From positions 1 to 49,152 of the forward strand of contig CBFHKO010000015.1 of NCBI GenBank assembly GCA_965656445.1: DNA of 49,152 bases, written 5' to 3'. The DNA is from JAHEJA01 sp965656445. Its GTDB lineage: Bacteria > Pseudomonadota > Alphaproteobacteria > Rhodobacterales > Rhodobacteraceae. Each line of letters opens with the position of its first letter. Positions within the stretch are counted from its first letter, which is position 1. The notes beneath the pieces were generated by a model. It did not search any database. It was not told where the DNA came from and worked only from the letters and a program-made list of their open reading frames with translations. Both the position numbers and the translations under genes were made by a program. Positions 34,379 to 43,240 of the stretch are shown one piece after another.

Positions 34379-35641
34379 TTATTCAACAGGGCAAGGACCA
34401 TCTGAGGCCGCATCAGGCGCCCAGCATGGTGCTCCGCTGTCATTCATGATCGCTTGCAAACGAGGCTTGTGATCATCCAGAACCATACGAATGTCTTGGC
34501 CCCCTAGAACGATACGTTCAAACGTCTCTGTATAAAGCTGGCTGAATTCGCCACCAAGAGATCCTAGACCCGCTGGCAACAGACCAGGGTTCGCATCTGC
34601 TGAGCCTGCCATTTTGGCGACGGCACCACCTGCGGCTTGCACAGCTGGCGGTAGATCATCTGGCAACTCAACATCCACAACTGGGAAGAAGTTTGTGGCA
34701 CGCAACGTCGCGATCTGTGTTTCAGGCTTTAGCATATGCGCCACAACCGCCATTGAGGCGTCCATGTCAGGCGCTGTCTTTGGAATTGCGACACCTGCGA
34801 TCACAGGCATAAATCCACGACCTGTTGGACCTGCGGGTGCAGGGAACGCAACGAAATCGTCTGGACGTTCGTTAAAGGCACCAGCCAAACGAGACGTGTG
34901 ATCAAACGCGATCCAAGCATCCCCATTCAATAGCTGTTCCTGAAGAGCCGAGAAATTTGTTGAGGCAGGGTTTGTCACCGCCCATAGCTCACGCATCTTT
35001 TCCCAAGCTGTTACAGCCGCATCAGAGGCAAATGTCCGAACAACGCCATCTGTGTAGGACGGATACAAATACCCTTGGAAGAAGCGGTGCTTTAGTCCTT
35101 TGGGACCTGCTGGGAACCCAAACTTGGCCTCGCCTGTCGCTTCTTTGATGTTTGCCGCCCATGCAATCAATTGATCATATGTGAGGGTATCAATATCGGC
35201 ACCTTCTGGCAAATAAGGCAAGGCTTCTTTGCTGGCGGCCATGATGTAGCTGGCTTGCATCCATGGAATATACTGCATGTTACCAGTGCCAAGCTTTGCA
35301 AGGTCATTGAACGTATCAGACGCAGACATTGCCACACCGTCAAGGTCCACAAGGTTTGCAGGGTCCATTGCCGAGAAATCACCATGCAAGGCACCTAGGA
35401 CACCGATCGAGCCAGAGCCGGCCGCAAGTTCCGCGTTCAAACGGGTTAGCCAAGGCCCACCGTCGTTTGGTTGGAAATCGACATCGCCTGCACCAGCTAG
35501 CACCTGCTCACGCATGGCTTGGGCTTCTTCAACAGGTTTGGCCTGAGTTGACCAAAACAGGACTTCGGCGCTCGCGGCACCCGCAGCTAATGCGATTGTG
35601 AGGCCCGAAACGGCGCCCATGAGTTTATTTTTGAAGTTCAT
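34379..35641 (-). CDS. Sugar ABC transporter substrate-binding protein, importer 2
   Basis: A 420-residue periplasmic CUT1 binding protein with a signal peptide (MNFKNKLMGAVSGLTIALAA, cut after ASA at 25). Mature start EVLFWSTQAKPVEEAQAM, then a typical type-1 solute-binding fold with WIAFDHTSRLAGAF and GFMPVIAGVAIPKTAPD. The ATG at 35641 is preceded by GGGAGAAAG; the open frame reaches 35689. Two Cys near the C-terminus (GAPCWAPDAASDGPCPVE) may form a disulphide. It opens the operon SBP-permease-permease-ATPase-GH63 and is divergent from a LacI gene. The sugar is unknown; the GH63 partner suggests a glycosylglycerate-type compound. Confidence 0.9.
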   Translation of the reverse strand: MNFKNKLMGAVSGLTIALAAGAASAEVLFWSTQAKPVEEAQAMREQVLAGAGDVDFQPNDGGPWLTRLNAELAAGSGSIGVLGALHGDFSAMDPANLVDLDGVAMSASDTFNDLAKLGTGNMQYIPWMQASYIMAASKEALPYLPEGADIDTLTYDQLIAWAANIKEATGEAKFGFPAGPKGLKHRFFQGYLYPSYTDGVVRTFASDAAVTAWEKMRELWAVTNPASTNFSALQEQLLNGDAWIAFDHTSRLAGAFNERPDDFVAFPAPAGPTGRGFMPVIAGVAIPKTAPDMDASMAVVAHMLKPETQIATLRATNFFPVVDVELPDDLPPAVQAAGGAVAKMAGSADANPGLLPAGLGSLGGEFSQLYTETFERIVLGGQDIRMVLDDHKPRLQAIMNDSGAPCWAPDAASDGPCPVE

Positions 35642-35734
35642 AACTTTCTCCCTTGGTGTGAAATTTGGTGTTGTAGTCTCAACACTCATTGATGGCTGTT
35701 AGATATTTACTGATTCATTCCTTGTCTGATTAAG

Positions 35735-35754
35735 TTGATATAACGTTATATCAA
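35735..35754. promoter_or_regulatory. LacI-type operator, perfect 20-bp palindrome
   Basis: TTGATATAACGTTATATCAA, perfectly symmetric with a central CG as in LacI-family operators, lies 93 bp before the binding-protein ATG and 98 bp before the divergent LacI ATG. One site could control both directions. Confidence 0.7.
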
Positions 35755-35852
35755 AGTCAATAATGAATTTAAAAATCTCAAATTTGAAGAGCCTCCATGT
35801 CTTTGATTGATCTTCAACAGACAGCAAATTATAAACCGTTAACCCTAACAGG

Positions 35853-36866
35853 ATGACGGCACCAATGAAACGACCCAAACTTGAAACAGTAGCAAACAAG
35901 GCTGGGGTGTCCGTCGCCACGGTAAGCCAGGTGTTGAATGGCACTGGTCGGATCTCTGAAAAAACACGGGCGAAAGTACTCAACGCAGCGAGCGAGCTGC
36001 AATATGTGCCTGATGGGCGTGCTGCATCGATGCGATCAGGAGACTTGCGCGAAATTGGCATGATCATCCACTTTATCGCCAACCCCTTTAATGCCGAAGT
36101 GATCAGCGGCGTCAGCGATACATTAGAAGCCAATGATTATTTGGTCTCTGTTCTGGATTCCCAAGACAACGCAGACCGCCAACGTAGAAATTTAGAGGCC
36201 TTCATCCGAAGCTCACGAGGGGGGCTTTTGTGGGTTCCGGCACAGAACACGCCTGATGACACAATAGACCTGCTCCGCACCCACAATATCCCGACCGTTA
36301 CCTTCTTGCGAGAGCCCTATGATACAGACTTTGACCACGTTGGGATTGAAAACACTCAAGCCACACAAAAGGCCACAGAACACCTCATCGAATTAGGCCA
36401 TACCAAGATCGCCTATTTTGGAGGCACTGATTTAAACATTGTTCGACAGAGCCGAATTAACGGATATCAAGCAGCCCTGAAAAAACACGGCTTGGAAAAT
36501 TCTCTGATCTGGGATGCGCAGAACACCAAATCAGCCGGACTGTCAGCGATGCTTGAATTGCGCGAAAAGCATCCTGAAATTACAGGTATTGTCTGTAACG
36601 GGGACGTCGTCGCGCTTGGCGCCTGTCATGCGCTGAGGCGGCGGAATGAAATCGCAGGCCAAGATGTCTCTGTCATTGGCTTTGATGACATTCAGGACGC
36701 CCTAACCGCAACACCCCCGCTCACCACAATGACCGTTAAGCCATACGAGTTGGGCGTCAAACTTGCGAACACGCTTTTATCACGGATAAAAGCACCAGAC
36801 GCCCCAATCACCTCAACCTTTATGCCCGCCGAGTTGACGATACGTGACACGACGAAGGCTGTCTAA
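35853..36866 (+). CDS. LacI-family transcriptional regulator
   Basis: A 337-residue LacI/GalR repressor: N-terminal helix-turn-helix KLETVANKAGVSVATVSQVL with hinge helix PDGRAASMRSGDLREIG, then a sugar-binding domain (IHFIANPFNAEVISGV, VGIENTQATQKATEHLI, GFDDIQDALTATPPLTTM). Starts at 35853 or at the second ATG 35865; AGGA touches the first and is 11 bp from the second, so the choice is open. It is divergent from importer 2 with a perfect operator between, so it most likely represses that operon until the imported glycoside appears. It could also act on the aglE operator, whose sequence differs. Convergent with the GH42 gene, 12 bp apart. Confidence 0.92.
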   Translation: MTAPMKRPKLETVANKAGVSVATVSQVLNGTGRISEKTRAKVLNAASELQYVPDGRAASMRSGDLREIGMIIHFIANPFNAEVISGVSDTLEANDYLVSVLDSQDNADRQRRNLEAFIRSSRGGLLWVPAQNTPDDTIDLLRTHNIPTVTFLREPYDTDFDHVGIENTQATQKATEHLIELGHTKIAYFGGTDLNIVRQSRINGYQAALKKHGLENSLIWDAQNTKSAGLSAMLELREKHPEITGIVCNGDVVALGACHALRRRNEIAGQDVSVIGFDDIQDALTATPPLTTMTVKPYELGVKLANTLLSRIKAPDAPITSTFMPAELTIRDTTKAV

Positions 36867-36878
36867 AATCTTAAAATA

Positions 36879-38807
36879 TTAAGCCGGGTCCAATGGTTCA
36901 CGAGTGACAGAAATCGGGTCTAGCTTGCGGCCATCAATATCCTGTTCGACGGTGTCAAAATTAAACCAGAACCGTTCCGTCGCCGTATCTCGGATCCGCA
37001 CACTATCGGGAAGAGTGATCGTCTCTAACCCTACTTTATAACAGACATCCACAATTAGGCGTTTCCAGCCAGCCAAATCCATCATTGCGCCGACATAGGT
37101 CATTTGACCATTGCTGACACTGACGGTTTGACCAGCTTGCGTGCGCGCTGTCACCGTGGCAGTTCCTTCAAGCTCTTCGCGATAGAGCTGAACCGCGCCC
37201 TCCCCGTCCAAGGCGATTGGACTATCGGGCCGCAAGCTTTCTATGCGCGCGACCGTCACATCCAGATTTGGCAAATTCGGAGGCAGTGGAACAGGCAATG
37301 ACATATGTTCATCGCGCGCCGCAGCACGTGGACCAATGATAACATGACCTGAGGCATTGCTCAGCGCCCGTTTCAAATCATCGGGCATGTGCATCAAACC
37401 AGGGGCAAAAACTATCTGATACCCTGAAAAATCACGTTCTGTTGGAGGTAAAATATCCACGGATAAACCTAGCGATCTAATCGCGCGATAGACATCAAGG
37501 ATGAGCCCAAAATAGCTGAGCCCTTGCCCATGAGGTTGAACTGTCCATGCCGCATCAGCTTCATAATCAAAGATAATCGCAACTAGCGACTTATGCGGGG
37601 CAACATCACCCGCATCCTCAAGCTCTTGGGCGACTTGCCGTGCCTCAATGATAGCAGGTGCCTCTTCGCTGTCGGGGCGCAATAGTCCAGAGTGCAATTG
37701 CTCTTGGGCCATCGGCGCTTGACGCCATCGGAAATAGCACACGGCCTCTGCTCCATGGGCAAAGGCCTCCCATGTCCAAAGCCGCACCATTCCAGGCAAA
37801 GGTTCGGGATTATATGGTGCCCAATTTACTGGGCCGGGTTGTTGCTCCATGACCCACCAACGCCCTTTGCCGACAGCGCGGTATAAATCATGGTGAAGCG
37901 CTTGAAAATCTGGATCGCCTTGGCGTGAGAATTTCTTTTGATGCGCGGCACTAGCACCGACGCGGTCCTCTAAGAACCCGAGTGGATAACTATCCCAGCT
38001 CGAGAAATCTAAATCATCTCCGACCTTGAAATGATCAAAATCCGTAATCCGACCCATATAATTATGCGTGATAGGGGCGCTGGAATGCGCGCGTATGATA
38101 TCAACTTGGCGTTTGTTAAAAGCGACAACTTGATCAGATGCAAACCGGCGAAACGCCAAAGAATGGGCTGGGTTTGGTTCGGTCACAGTGAGGTTAGGTA
38201 GGTCAATCTGATCAAAGCTGTCATAATTCATCGACCAAAACACATTGCCCCATGCTTCATTCAAGGCATCGATATCCCCATCATTGCCCTCGGTCGAGAA
38301 CTGCGCCCTTAGCCAAGCTTGAAAGCCACGACGTGCCGCATCGCTATACGAGAGAATTGTATCGTGGCAGCCATATTCATTATCCGTTTGCCATGCTGCC
38401 ACATATGAGTTTGAGCCATAGCGCTCTGCCAATTTGGTGACAATTGTTGCACAGTCTGCTTGATACCCTTCATGGCTAAAACAGTAATGCCGCCGTGATC
38501 CAAATTTGCGAGGCCGCCCCTCTGCATCGACGGCAAGCATATCTGGATGACGATCTATCATCCAACGCGGTGGGGTGGCTGTTGGGGTTCCAAGCACCAC
38601 TTTCAAACCAGCGCTGCCGAGTACATCGATGGCTTCATCGAGCCATTCAAATCGATAATCGCCCGGTTGAGGCTCAAGGCGGGACCATGCAAATTCCCCA
38701 ATGCGCACCCATGTGAGACCTGCTTCCACCATTCGACGCGCATCATCTTGCCAAATGTCACGGGGCCAATGTTCAGGATAATAACAAGTTCCAAGAGTAC
38801 GCTTCAT
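36879..38807 (-). CDS. Beta-galactosidase, GH42
   Basis: A 642-residue GH42 beta-galactosidase without signal peptide. The TIM-barrel start reads LGTCYYPEHWP and GLTWVRIGEFAWSRLEP; acid/base Glu144 lies in WQTDNEYGCHDT and nucleophile Glu321 in WWVMEQQPGPVNW; a glutamine-amidotransferase-like trimerisation domain follows from about residue 400 and a small C-terminal domain ends it. It is the last gene of the eight-gene galactoside operon, 22 bp after dgoA. It would free galactose from beta-galactosides; co-transcription with a GH36 alpha-galactosidase suggests a substrate carrying both linkages or a shared response to galactosides. Confidence 0.94.
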   Translation of the reverse strand: MKRTLGTCYYPEHWPRDIWQDDARRMVEAGLTWVRIGEFAWSRLEPQPGDYRFEWLDEAIDVLGSAGLKVVLGTPTATPPRWMIDRHPDMLAVDAEGRPRKFGSRRHYCFSHEGYQADCATIVTKLAERYGSNSYVAAWQTDNEYGCHDTILSYSDAARRGFQAWLRAQFSTEGNDGDIDALNEAWGNVFWSMNYDSFDQIDLPNLTVTEPNPAHSLAFRRFASDQVVAFNKRQVDIIRAHSSAPITHNYMGRITDFDHFKVGDDLDFSSWDSYPLGFLEDRVGASAAHQKKFSRQGDPDFQALHHDLYRAVGKGRWWVMEQQPGPVNWAPYNPEPLPGMVRLWTWEAFAHGAEAVCYFRWRQAPMAQEQLHSGLLRPDSEEAPAIIEARQVAQELEDAGDVAPHKSLVAIIFDYEADAAWTVQPHGQGLSYFGLILDVYRAIRSLGLSVDILPPTERDFSGYQIVFAPGLMHMPDDLKRALSNASGHVIIGPRAAARDEHMSLPVPLPPNLPNLDVTVARIESLRPDSPIALDGEGAVQLYREELEGTATVTARTQAGQTVSVSNGQMTYVGAMMDLAGWKRLIVDVCYKVGLETITLPDSVRIRDTATERFWFNFDTVEQDIDGRKLDPISVTREPLDPA

Positions 38808-38829
38808 GACCGCCCCACTATTGAGTCTG

Positions 38830-39435
38830 CTATTTGAAAACTATGTCGTATTGCATGACGATGTTCTGAGCCTTTTGACGCACAAGCTCGGCTGTGTCCC
38901 CTGCTTTGTACAAAGCGGATCCAATCCCAAACCCACTTGCGCCAGCAGCCTTCCAATCAGCAAAATTTTCGGGTCCGGCGCCGCCCACAGCCAAAATTTC
39001 AGTGTCCATGGGAAGGACAGCGCGTATAGCTTTGACCCCGTCGGGTCCAATTAGGTTTCCAGGAAAGAATTTAAGCCCGTCCGCACCGTTGCGCAAAGCG
39101 CTAAAGCATTCCGTTGGTGTCATAACACCAGGATAAGACAGCATACCCGCGGCTTTTGTCGCGACTATGACCTCCGGATTGCAATCTGGTGACACGATTA
39201 ATTTTCCACCAATAGACGCTATGCGAGCGACATCATCAACGGTCAACACTGTTCCCGCACCAATGACAGCCTGCGTTCCGAAATGTTTGACCAAGGCCTC
39301 AATAGACTCAAACGGACGGGGTGAATTCAGGGGGACTTCGATCTTGGAAATACCGCTTTCAATCAGGACACCACCGATCTCGACAACTTCGCTCGGCTGA
39401 ACACCCCGCAAAATTGCAACTATGTTTCGATCCAT
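38830..39435 (-). CDS. dgoA: 2-dehydro-3-deoxy-6-phosphogalactonate aldolase
   Basis: Class I aldolase that splits 2-keto-3-deoxy-6-phosphogalactonate into pyruvate and glyceraldehyde 3-phosphate, the last step of the De Ley-Doudoroff galactose pathway. The 201-residue product has IVAILRGVQP, KIEVPLNSP with Glu33, GAGTVLTVDDV, VSPDCNPEV and GADGLKFFPGN with the Schiff-base Lys122. The ATG overlaps the dgoK stop by one base (TAATG), with GGAACG upstream. The neighbouring galactonokinase favours the galactonate rather than the gluconate (Eda) version. Confidence 0.93.
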   Translation of the reverse strand: MDRNIVAILRGVQPSEVVEIGGVLIESGISKIEVPLNSPRPFESIEALVKHFGTQAVIGAGTVLTVDDVARIASIGGKLIVSPDCNPEVIVATKAAGMLSYPGVMTPTECFSALRNGADGLKFFPGNLIGPDGVKAIRAVLPMDTEILAVGGAGPENFADWKAAGASGFGIGSALYKAGDTAELVRQKAQNIVMQYDIVFK

Positions 39436-40343
39436 TAGGACGTTCCTTTCAAATGCCGATACGCGGCGAAGAGGCCCGATAAAGTCAGCTGATCTGCATT
39501 AACGGTCTTTGCAGGGGCGTGTTGCATCCCAAGCCCCTGAACATAAACCTCAGACAGCTTTGGATCCCCAATGACGACAATTTCTTGCCCTAACCAATAG
39601 GGCTTGGACCCTGCTAGTTCCAATCCAATTAACATCCCCGACAAGCGCGATCGTGCAACGGACGGCGTCATGCCATTAACCAATCCTTCGGCGCGCAGAC
39701 CAAAGAGATGCGCCGCCGCCATTTGCGGGGCCGAGATAGAACTGTCCAGCCCTGCCTCAAATGCAGATTGATCCCAATCCCCACCCATGACGCTATATTT
39801 TAGAACTGAATGATCAGAGAGCAAAGCAAAAAGCTCACCGGTCATAAAGGTCCGGAAACTCACAATTTCGCGCGCGCTGATATGTACCCATTTTGTATGG
39901 GTTCCAGGCAAACAGAGCACCCCTTCAAAATCAGGATGCGTGTCGATAAAGCCTGCGATTTGGGTTTCTTCTCCGCGCATCACATCGGCGGGCGCGCTTT
40001 GGCTCATACCGCCTAAGATATGAACGTCTAAGCGTTCATCCTTGGTCGGTACGTGAATAGTGCTGTTGAATTGAGCTGGCTCGCAGGGGACTTTGGCGTA
40101 AGGCGCTTCTTGCCACCCTTGTTTTGCGCCCACCATTCCGCAGCAGATGATTGGCAAGTGTGCTGAACCCAAAAACGGCTGGATGGCATCCAACAACACA
40201 GCTTCAAAATCCTCAGGAGCAAGCTTGCCCATCCCACGATCCGATTGAACCTGTTTCAAAACAGTCCCATCGCGCGAGCACGCCCAAGCGCGGAAATTGG
40301 ATGTTCCCCAGTCAACGGCGATCCAGTCAGCTTGTGTCATCAA
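39435..40343 (-). CDS. dgoK: 2-dehydro-3-deoxygalactonokinase
   Basis: Phosphorylates 2-keto-3-deoxygalactonate with ATP at C6. The 302-residue product has the DgoK-type phosphate-binding start WIAVDWGTSNFRAWA, then ICCGMVGAKQGWQEAPYA, EETQIAGFIDTHPDFEGVLCLPGTHTKW and GDWDQSAFEAGL, all typical of the family. It lies 7 bp after the SDR gene and overlaps dgoA by one base. Confidence 0.94.
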   Translation of the reverse strand: MMTQADWIAVDWGTSNFRAWACSRDGTVLKQVQSDRGMGKLAPEDFEAVLLDAIQPFLGSAHLPIICCGMVGAKQGWQEAPYAKVPCEPAQFNSTIHVPTKDERLDVHILGGMSQSAPADVMRGEETQIAGFIDTHPDFEGVLCLPGTHTKWVHISAREIVSFRTFMTGELFALLSDHSVLKYSVMGGDWDQSAFEAGLDSSISAPQMAAAHLFGLRAEGLVNGMTPSVARSRLSGMLIGLELAGSKPYWLGQEIVVIGDPKLSEVYVQGLGMQHAPAKTVNADQLTLSGLFAAYRHLKGTS

Positions 40344-40350
40344 TCAAATA

Positions 40351-41121
40351 TCATCCTGTTGTTACGACGCCACCATCCACCGCCATCATTTGACCCGTCA
40401 TCATCCGACTGGCATCTGAGGCCAAGAACAGCGTGGCATCTACAATATCCCTTGGTGATAAATGTTCTTTTAGACATTGGCGATCTAAATGTGCTGCCAA
40501 GGCCTCTGGGGTGGCCCATTTATCTAACTGCTTTTGCGTCAAAACCCACCCCGGTGCCAAGGCATTGACCCGTATTTTATCTGGACCCAATTCACGGGCC
40601 AAGGATCGGCTCATCCCATTTATTCCTGCATTTGCAGTGGTATAAGACGCATAGCCCGCATTCCCCATCATGTAGCTAATGGAGGAAAAATTCACAATCG
40701 CGCCACCCCTACCCGCTCTCATTGATTTGGCCGCCATTTGGCAGGCAAAGAAATAAGCCTTGAGATTGATCGCCTGAGACCAATCCCAGAACTCTTCTGT
40801 CACATCCTCAACAGCATGCCTTTGATCGTTAGCCGCATTATTGACCAAGACATCAATCGACCCATGCGCGTTCTCGGCGTGTTGAAAGGCTGCCTCCAAC
40901 GCAGAGATGTCAGTGATATCACAGGGAATAAATAAGGGGCGGACGCCATGTTTTGCCTCCATATCCGCGCAAAATTGTTCCGAATTGGACCGCTGGACGA
41001 AGGCAACTTTGGCACCTTGTTCTAGAAACCCTTCGCTGAGAGACGCGCCAATGCCTGACCCACCACCTGTTATAAAAACACTTTTGCCCTCTAGGTCGTG
41101 GAACGTTGCTGTTTTGCTCAT
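40351..41121 (-). CDS. SDR oxidoreductase, probable sugar 1-dehydrogenase, Lys missing from YxxxK
   Basis: A 256-residue classical short-chain dehydrogenase resembling Caulobacter-type xylose/galactose 1-dehydrogenases (NAAND-Q-RH region, PGWVLTQKQLDKW, ending MMAVDGGVVTTG). In this operon it should oxidise galactose to galactonolactone. The cofactor motif GGGSGIG (residues 19-25) and catalytic Ser147 and Tyr160 are present, but the tetrad lysine of YxxxK is Asn164 (YTTAN; codon AAT at 40632-40630). In most relatives I can recall this is YETAK or YTTAK. Either the position is tolerated in this subgroup, or the protein is impaired, or it has another role. It lies between the alpha-galactosidase (34 bp) and dgoK (7 bp). 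Confidence 0.85.
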   Translation of the reverse strand: MSKTATFHDLEGKSVFITGGGSGIGASLSEGFLEQGAKVAFVQRSNSEQFCADMEAKHGVRPLFIPCDITDISALEAAFQHAENAHGSIDVLVNNAANDQRHAVEDVTEEFWDWSQAINLKAYFFACQMAAKSMRAGRGGAIVNFSSISYMMGNAGYASYTTANAGINGMSRSLARELGPDKIRVNALAPGWVLTQKQLDKWATPEALAAHLDRQCLKEHLSPRDIVDATLFLASDASRMMTGQMMAVDGGVVTTG

Positions 41122-41155
41122 TGCATAGCCTCTTTGTGACGGATGCGATAGCGCA

Positions 41156-43240
41156 TCACATTAATGTGCCTTTGATGACCCACATTGTTTCAGGGAATGC
41201 CCAAGGCAGTGTAATGCCATGGTTCATCAAATAGGCACCGCTCAAGGTCAGCGGCTCGGATTTAATGGCCTGATCCCCTCGCGACAATCCCGGGGCATCG
41301 GCGCGATTGACCAACTCAATTCGATACTGCGCATCTGGCGTTAGCCGCGTCAATCGTAAGGGACGCGGCGCAATTTGATCTGACGTGGTTGCCTTGCCTG
41401 CGAAGACAACAAATGTCTCACCATTCTGGGACAATTGCTGTTCGGCAATTACTGCAGGATCAGAGCTATCCAAACGCAATATGTCCGCGCCATACATCCA
41501 GTCGCGATTGTCTTTCCACCACTGCGTCACCTCACAAAGAACATCGCGTTCCTCGTCGGTCAATTCACGTGGGTCCATTTCAAAGCCCATATGACGCTGT
41601 GCAGCCACCCAAGCGCGAAAACGGATATCGATCATCCGCCCTGACGTATGGCATTTTCGGGGTCCAACATGGCTTCCTGTGACGGCGAGGGGTAAAAAGA
41701 TGGCTGCGTTATGCTGCATCTTGAGACGTTCAACGGCGTCGTTGCTGTCGCTGAGCCAAACACGATGGGTGCGTTTTAAGATACCAAAATCAATACGACC
41801 CCCACCCGATGCGCAGCTTTCAATTTCGACATGGGGATAGGCCGCCCGCAAGCGATCCAAAAGCGCATAAGATCCCCGAGTCTGCGCCGCATCCGGGGTT
41901 GGTAGAACGCGGTTATGGTCCCATTTGATATAATCAATTGGATGATCCGCTAGAATTTTGCTCATCCGATCAAAGAGGAAATCACGAACTTCGGGCATTG
42001 CCATATTCAGCGCCATTTGTTGGCGGCCCAAAATCTGATCTGCCGCCCCCAAGGCCCAATCAGGATGAGCGCGGAATATATCACTATCTGGGTTGATCAT
42101 TTCTGGTTCAAACCAAATTCCAAAGGCCATGCCTTCACGATGGATATGCTCAATTAATGGGTGCAGACCATTTGGGTATTTCCTTGGATCAACTTCCCAA
42201 TCTGAGAGCGCCTGAGTGTCATCATCACGACGACCAAACCATCCGTCATCCAAAACAAATCGCTCTGCCCCAAGGCCAGCGGCCATAGTCGCGATGTCCT
42301 TGAGCTCATCCAATTTGTGATCGAAATAGACGGCTTCCCAGCAATTATAATGCACAGGGCGCGCCCGCGCGGGATCGGGGAAATCGACTATGCGGTCTCT
42401 TAGGTGGCGTTGAAAGGCAACAGCACATCCATTCAGGCCATCATCGGAAAACATTGCATAAAGTGTCGCTGACTCAAACCGTGTTTGCGGATCGTTCTCT
42501 AATCGGGAGGCATGCCCAAACTGTATCTGACGACGACCATCAGACAGCTCTTCGGCAATCATGCGATGGCCTCCTGACCATCCATAATGAAACCCATAGG
42601 CCGGACCCGTTGCATTTGTAGCGCCCTGACAGGGGACAATAAGACCGGGGAAATGTTCGTGCCCAGTCCGCCCCGTTCTATTTTCCCGATACCGCATACC
42701 AGCAGACCAAGGCGTGCGGTTCATCTGGAATTCACCACACCACCGTCCTGCGAAATCGATCATCTCATCACTTGATTGAGGCGCGGGAAACACAGGGGCG
42801 GCGAGCCAATGCAGGTGCATAGGCTCCCTAGCCTCTATCGATGATTTAGCCTCTATGACATGCGTTTCGGGATCAATGGAGAACCTTGCACTATATGTTA
42901 GGATCTCGTCTTGATCCTTGAACCATAGCTCCAAGGTGTTTTCAGTTTGATCCACACGATCAAAACAAAACTTGGGAAGATAAGGCCGCCCATTTTCGCG
43001 GCGAATGACCAATCCCGGTTGTCCCGGAAAGCTTCGCGTTGCTTCGGGACAGATGGAGAGTTCAGGGTTGATATCCAACATCCCCCCTGTCACATCAATC
43101 GCATGCGCGCGATAAATGACCTCTAAATCCGCATCCTTTGGCAAACAAGGGCCCCAATAGACCACTTCGGCCAAATGATCCCGATCAGATCCCAGAACAA
43201 GCGTTTGACGTGAATCGTCAAGCCTCCATGTACGCATCAT
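41156..43240 (-). CDS. Alpha-galactosidase, GH36
   Basis: A 694-residue cytoplasmic GH36 alpha-galactosidase (melibiose/raffinose type). The N-terminal beta-sandwich domain is followed by the barrel with RPVHYNCWEAVYFD, FVLDDGWFGRRDDD, FGIWFEPEMI, nucleophile Asp441 in YIKWDHNR, ESCASGGGRID and the acid/base Asp of LSDSNDA (498 or 501). No signal peptide, so it acts on imported substrate. Its start overlaps the end of the second permease: TGA at 43239-43237 lies inside ATGATG; either ATG (43240 or 43237) may be used. Follows the permeases, precedes the SDR. Confidence 0.95.
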   Translation of the reverse strand: MMRTWRLDDSRQTLVLGSDRDHLAEVVYWGPCLPKDADLEVIYRAHAIDVTGGMLDINPELSICPEATRSFPGQPGLVIRRENGRPYLPKFCFDRVDQTENTLELWFKDQDEILTYSARFSIDPETHVIEAKSSIEAREPMHLHWLAAPVFPAPQSSDEMIDFAGRWCGEFQMNRTPWSAGMRYRENRTGRTGHEHFPGLIVPCQGATNATGPAYGFHYGWSGGHRMIAEELSDGRRQIQFGHASRLENDPQTRFESATLYAMFSDDGLNGCAVAFQRHLRDRIVDFPDPARARPVHYNCWEAVYFDHKLDELKDIATMAAGLGAERFVLDDGWFGRRDDDTQALSDWEVDPRKYPNGLHPLIEHIHREGMAFGIWFEPEMINPDSDIFRAHPDWALGAADQILGRQQMALNMAMPEVRDFLFDRMSKILADHPIDYIKWDHNRVLPTPDAAQTRGSYALLDRLRAAYPHVEIESCASGGGRIDFGILKRTHRVWLSDSNDAVERLKMQHNAAIFLPLAVTGSHVGPRKCHTSGRMIDIRFRAWVAAQRHMGFEMDPRELTDEERDVLCEVTQWWKDNRDWMYGADILRLDSSDPAVIAEQQLSQNGETFVVFAGKATTSDQIAPRPLRLTRLTPDAQYRIELVNRADAPGLSRGDQAIKSEPLTLSGAYLMNHGITLPWAFPETMWVIKGTLM

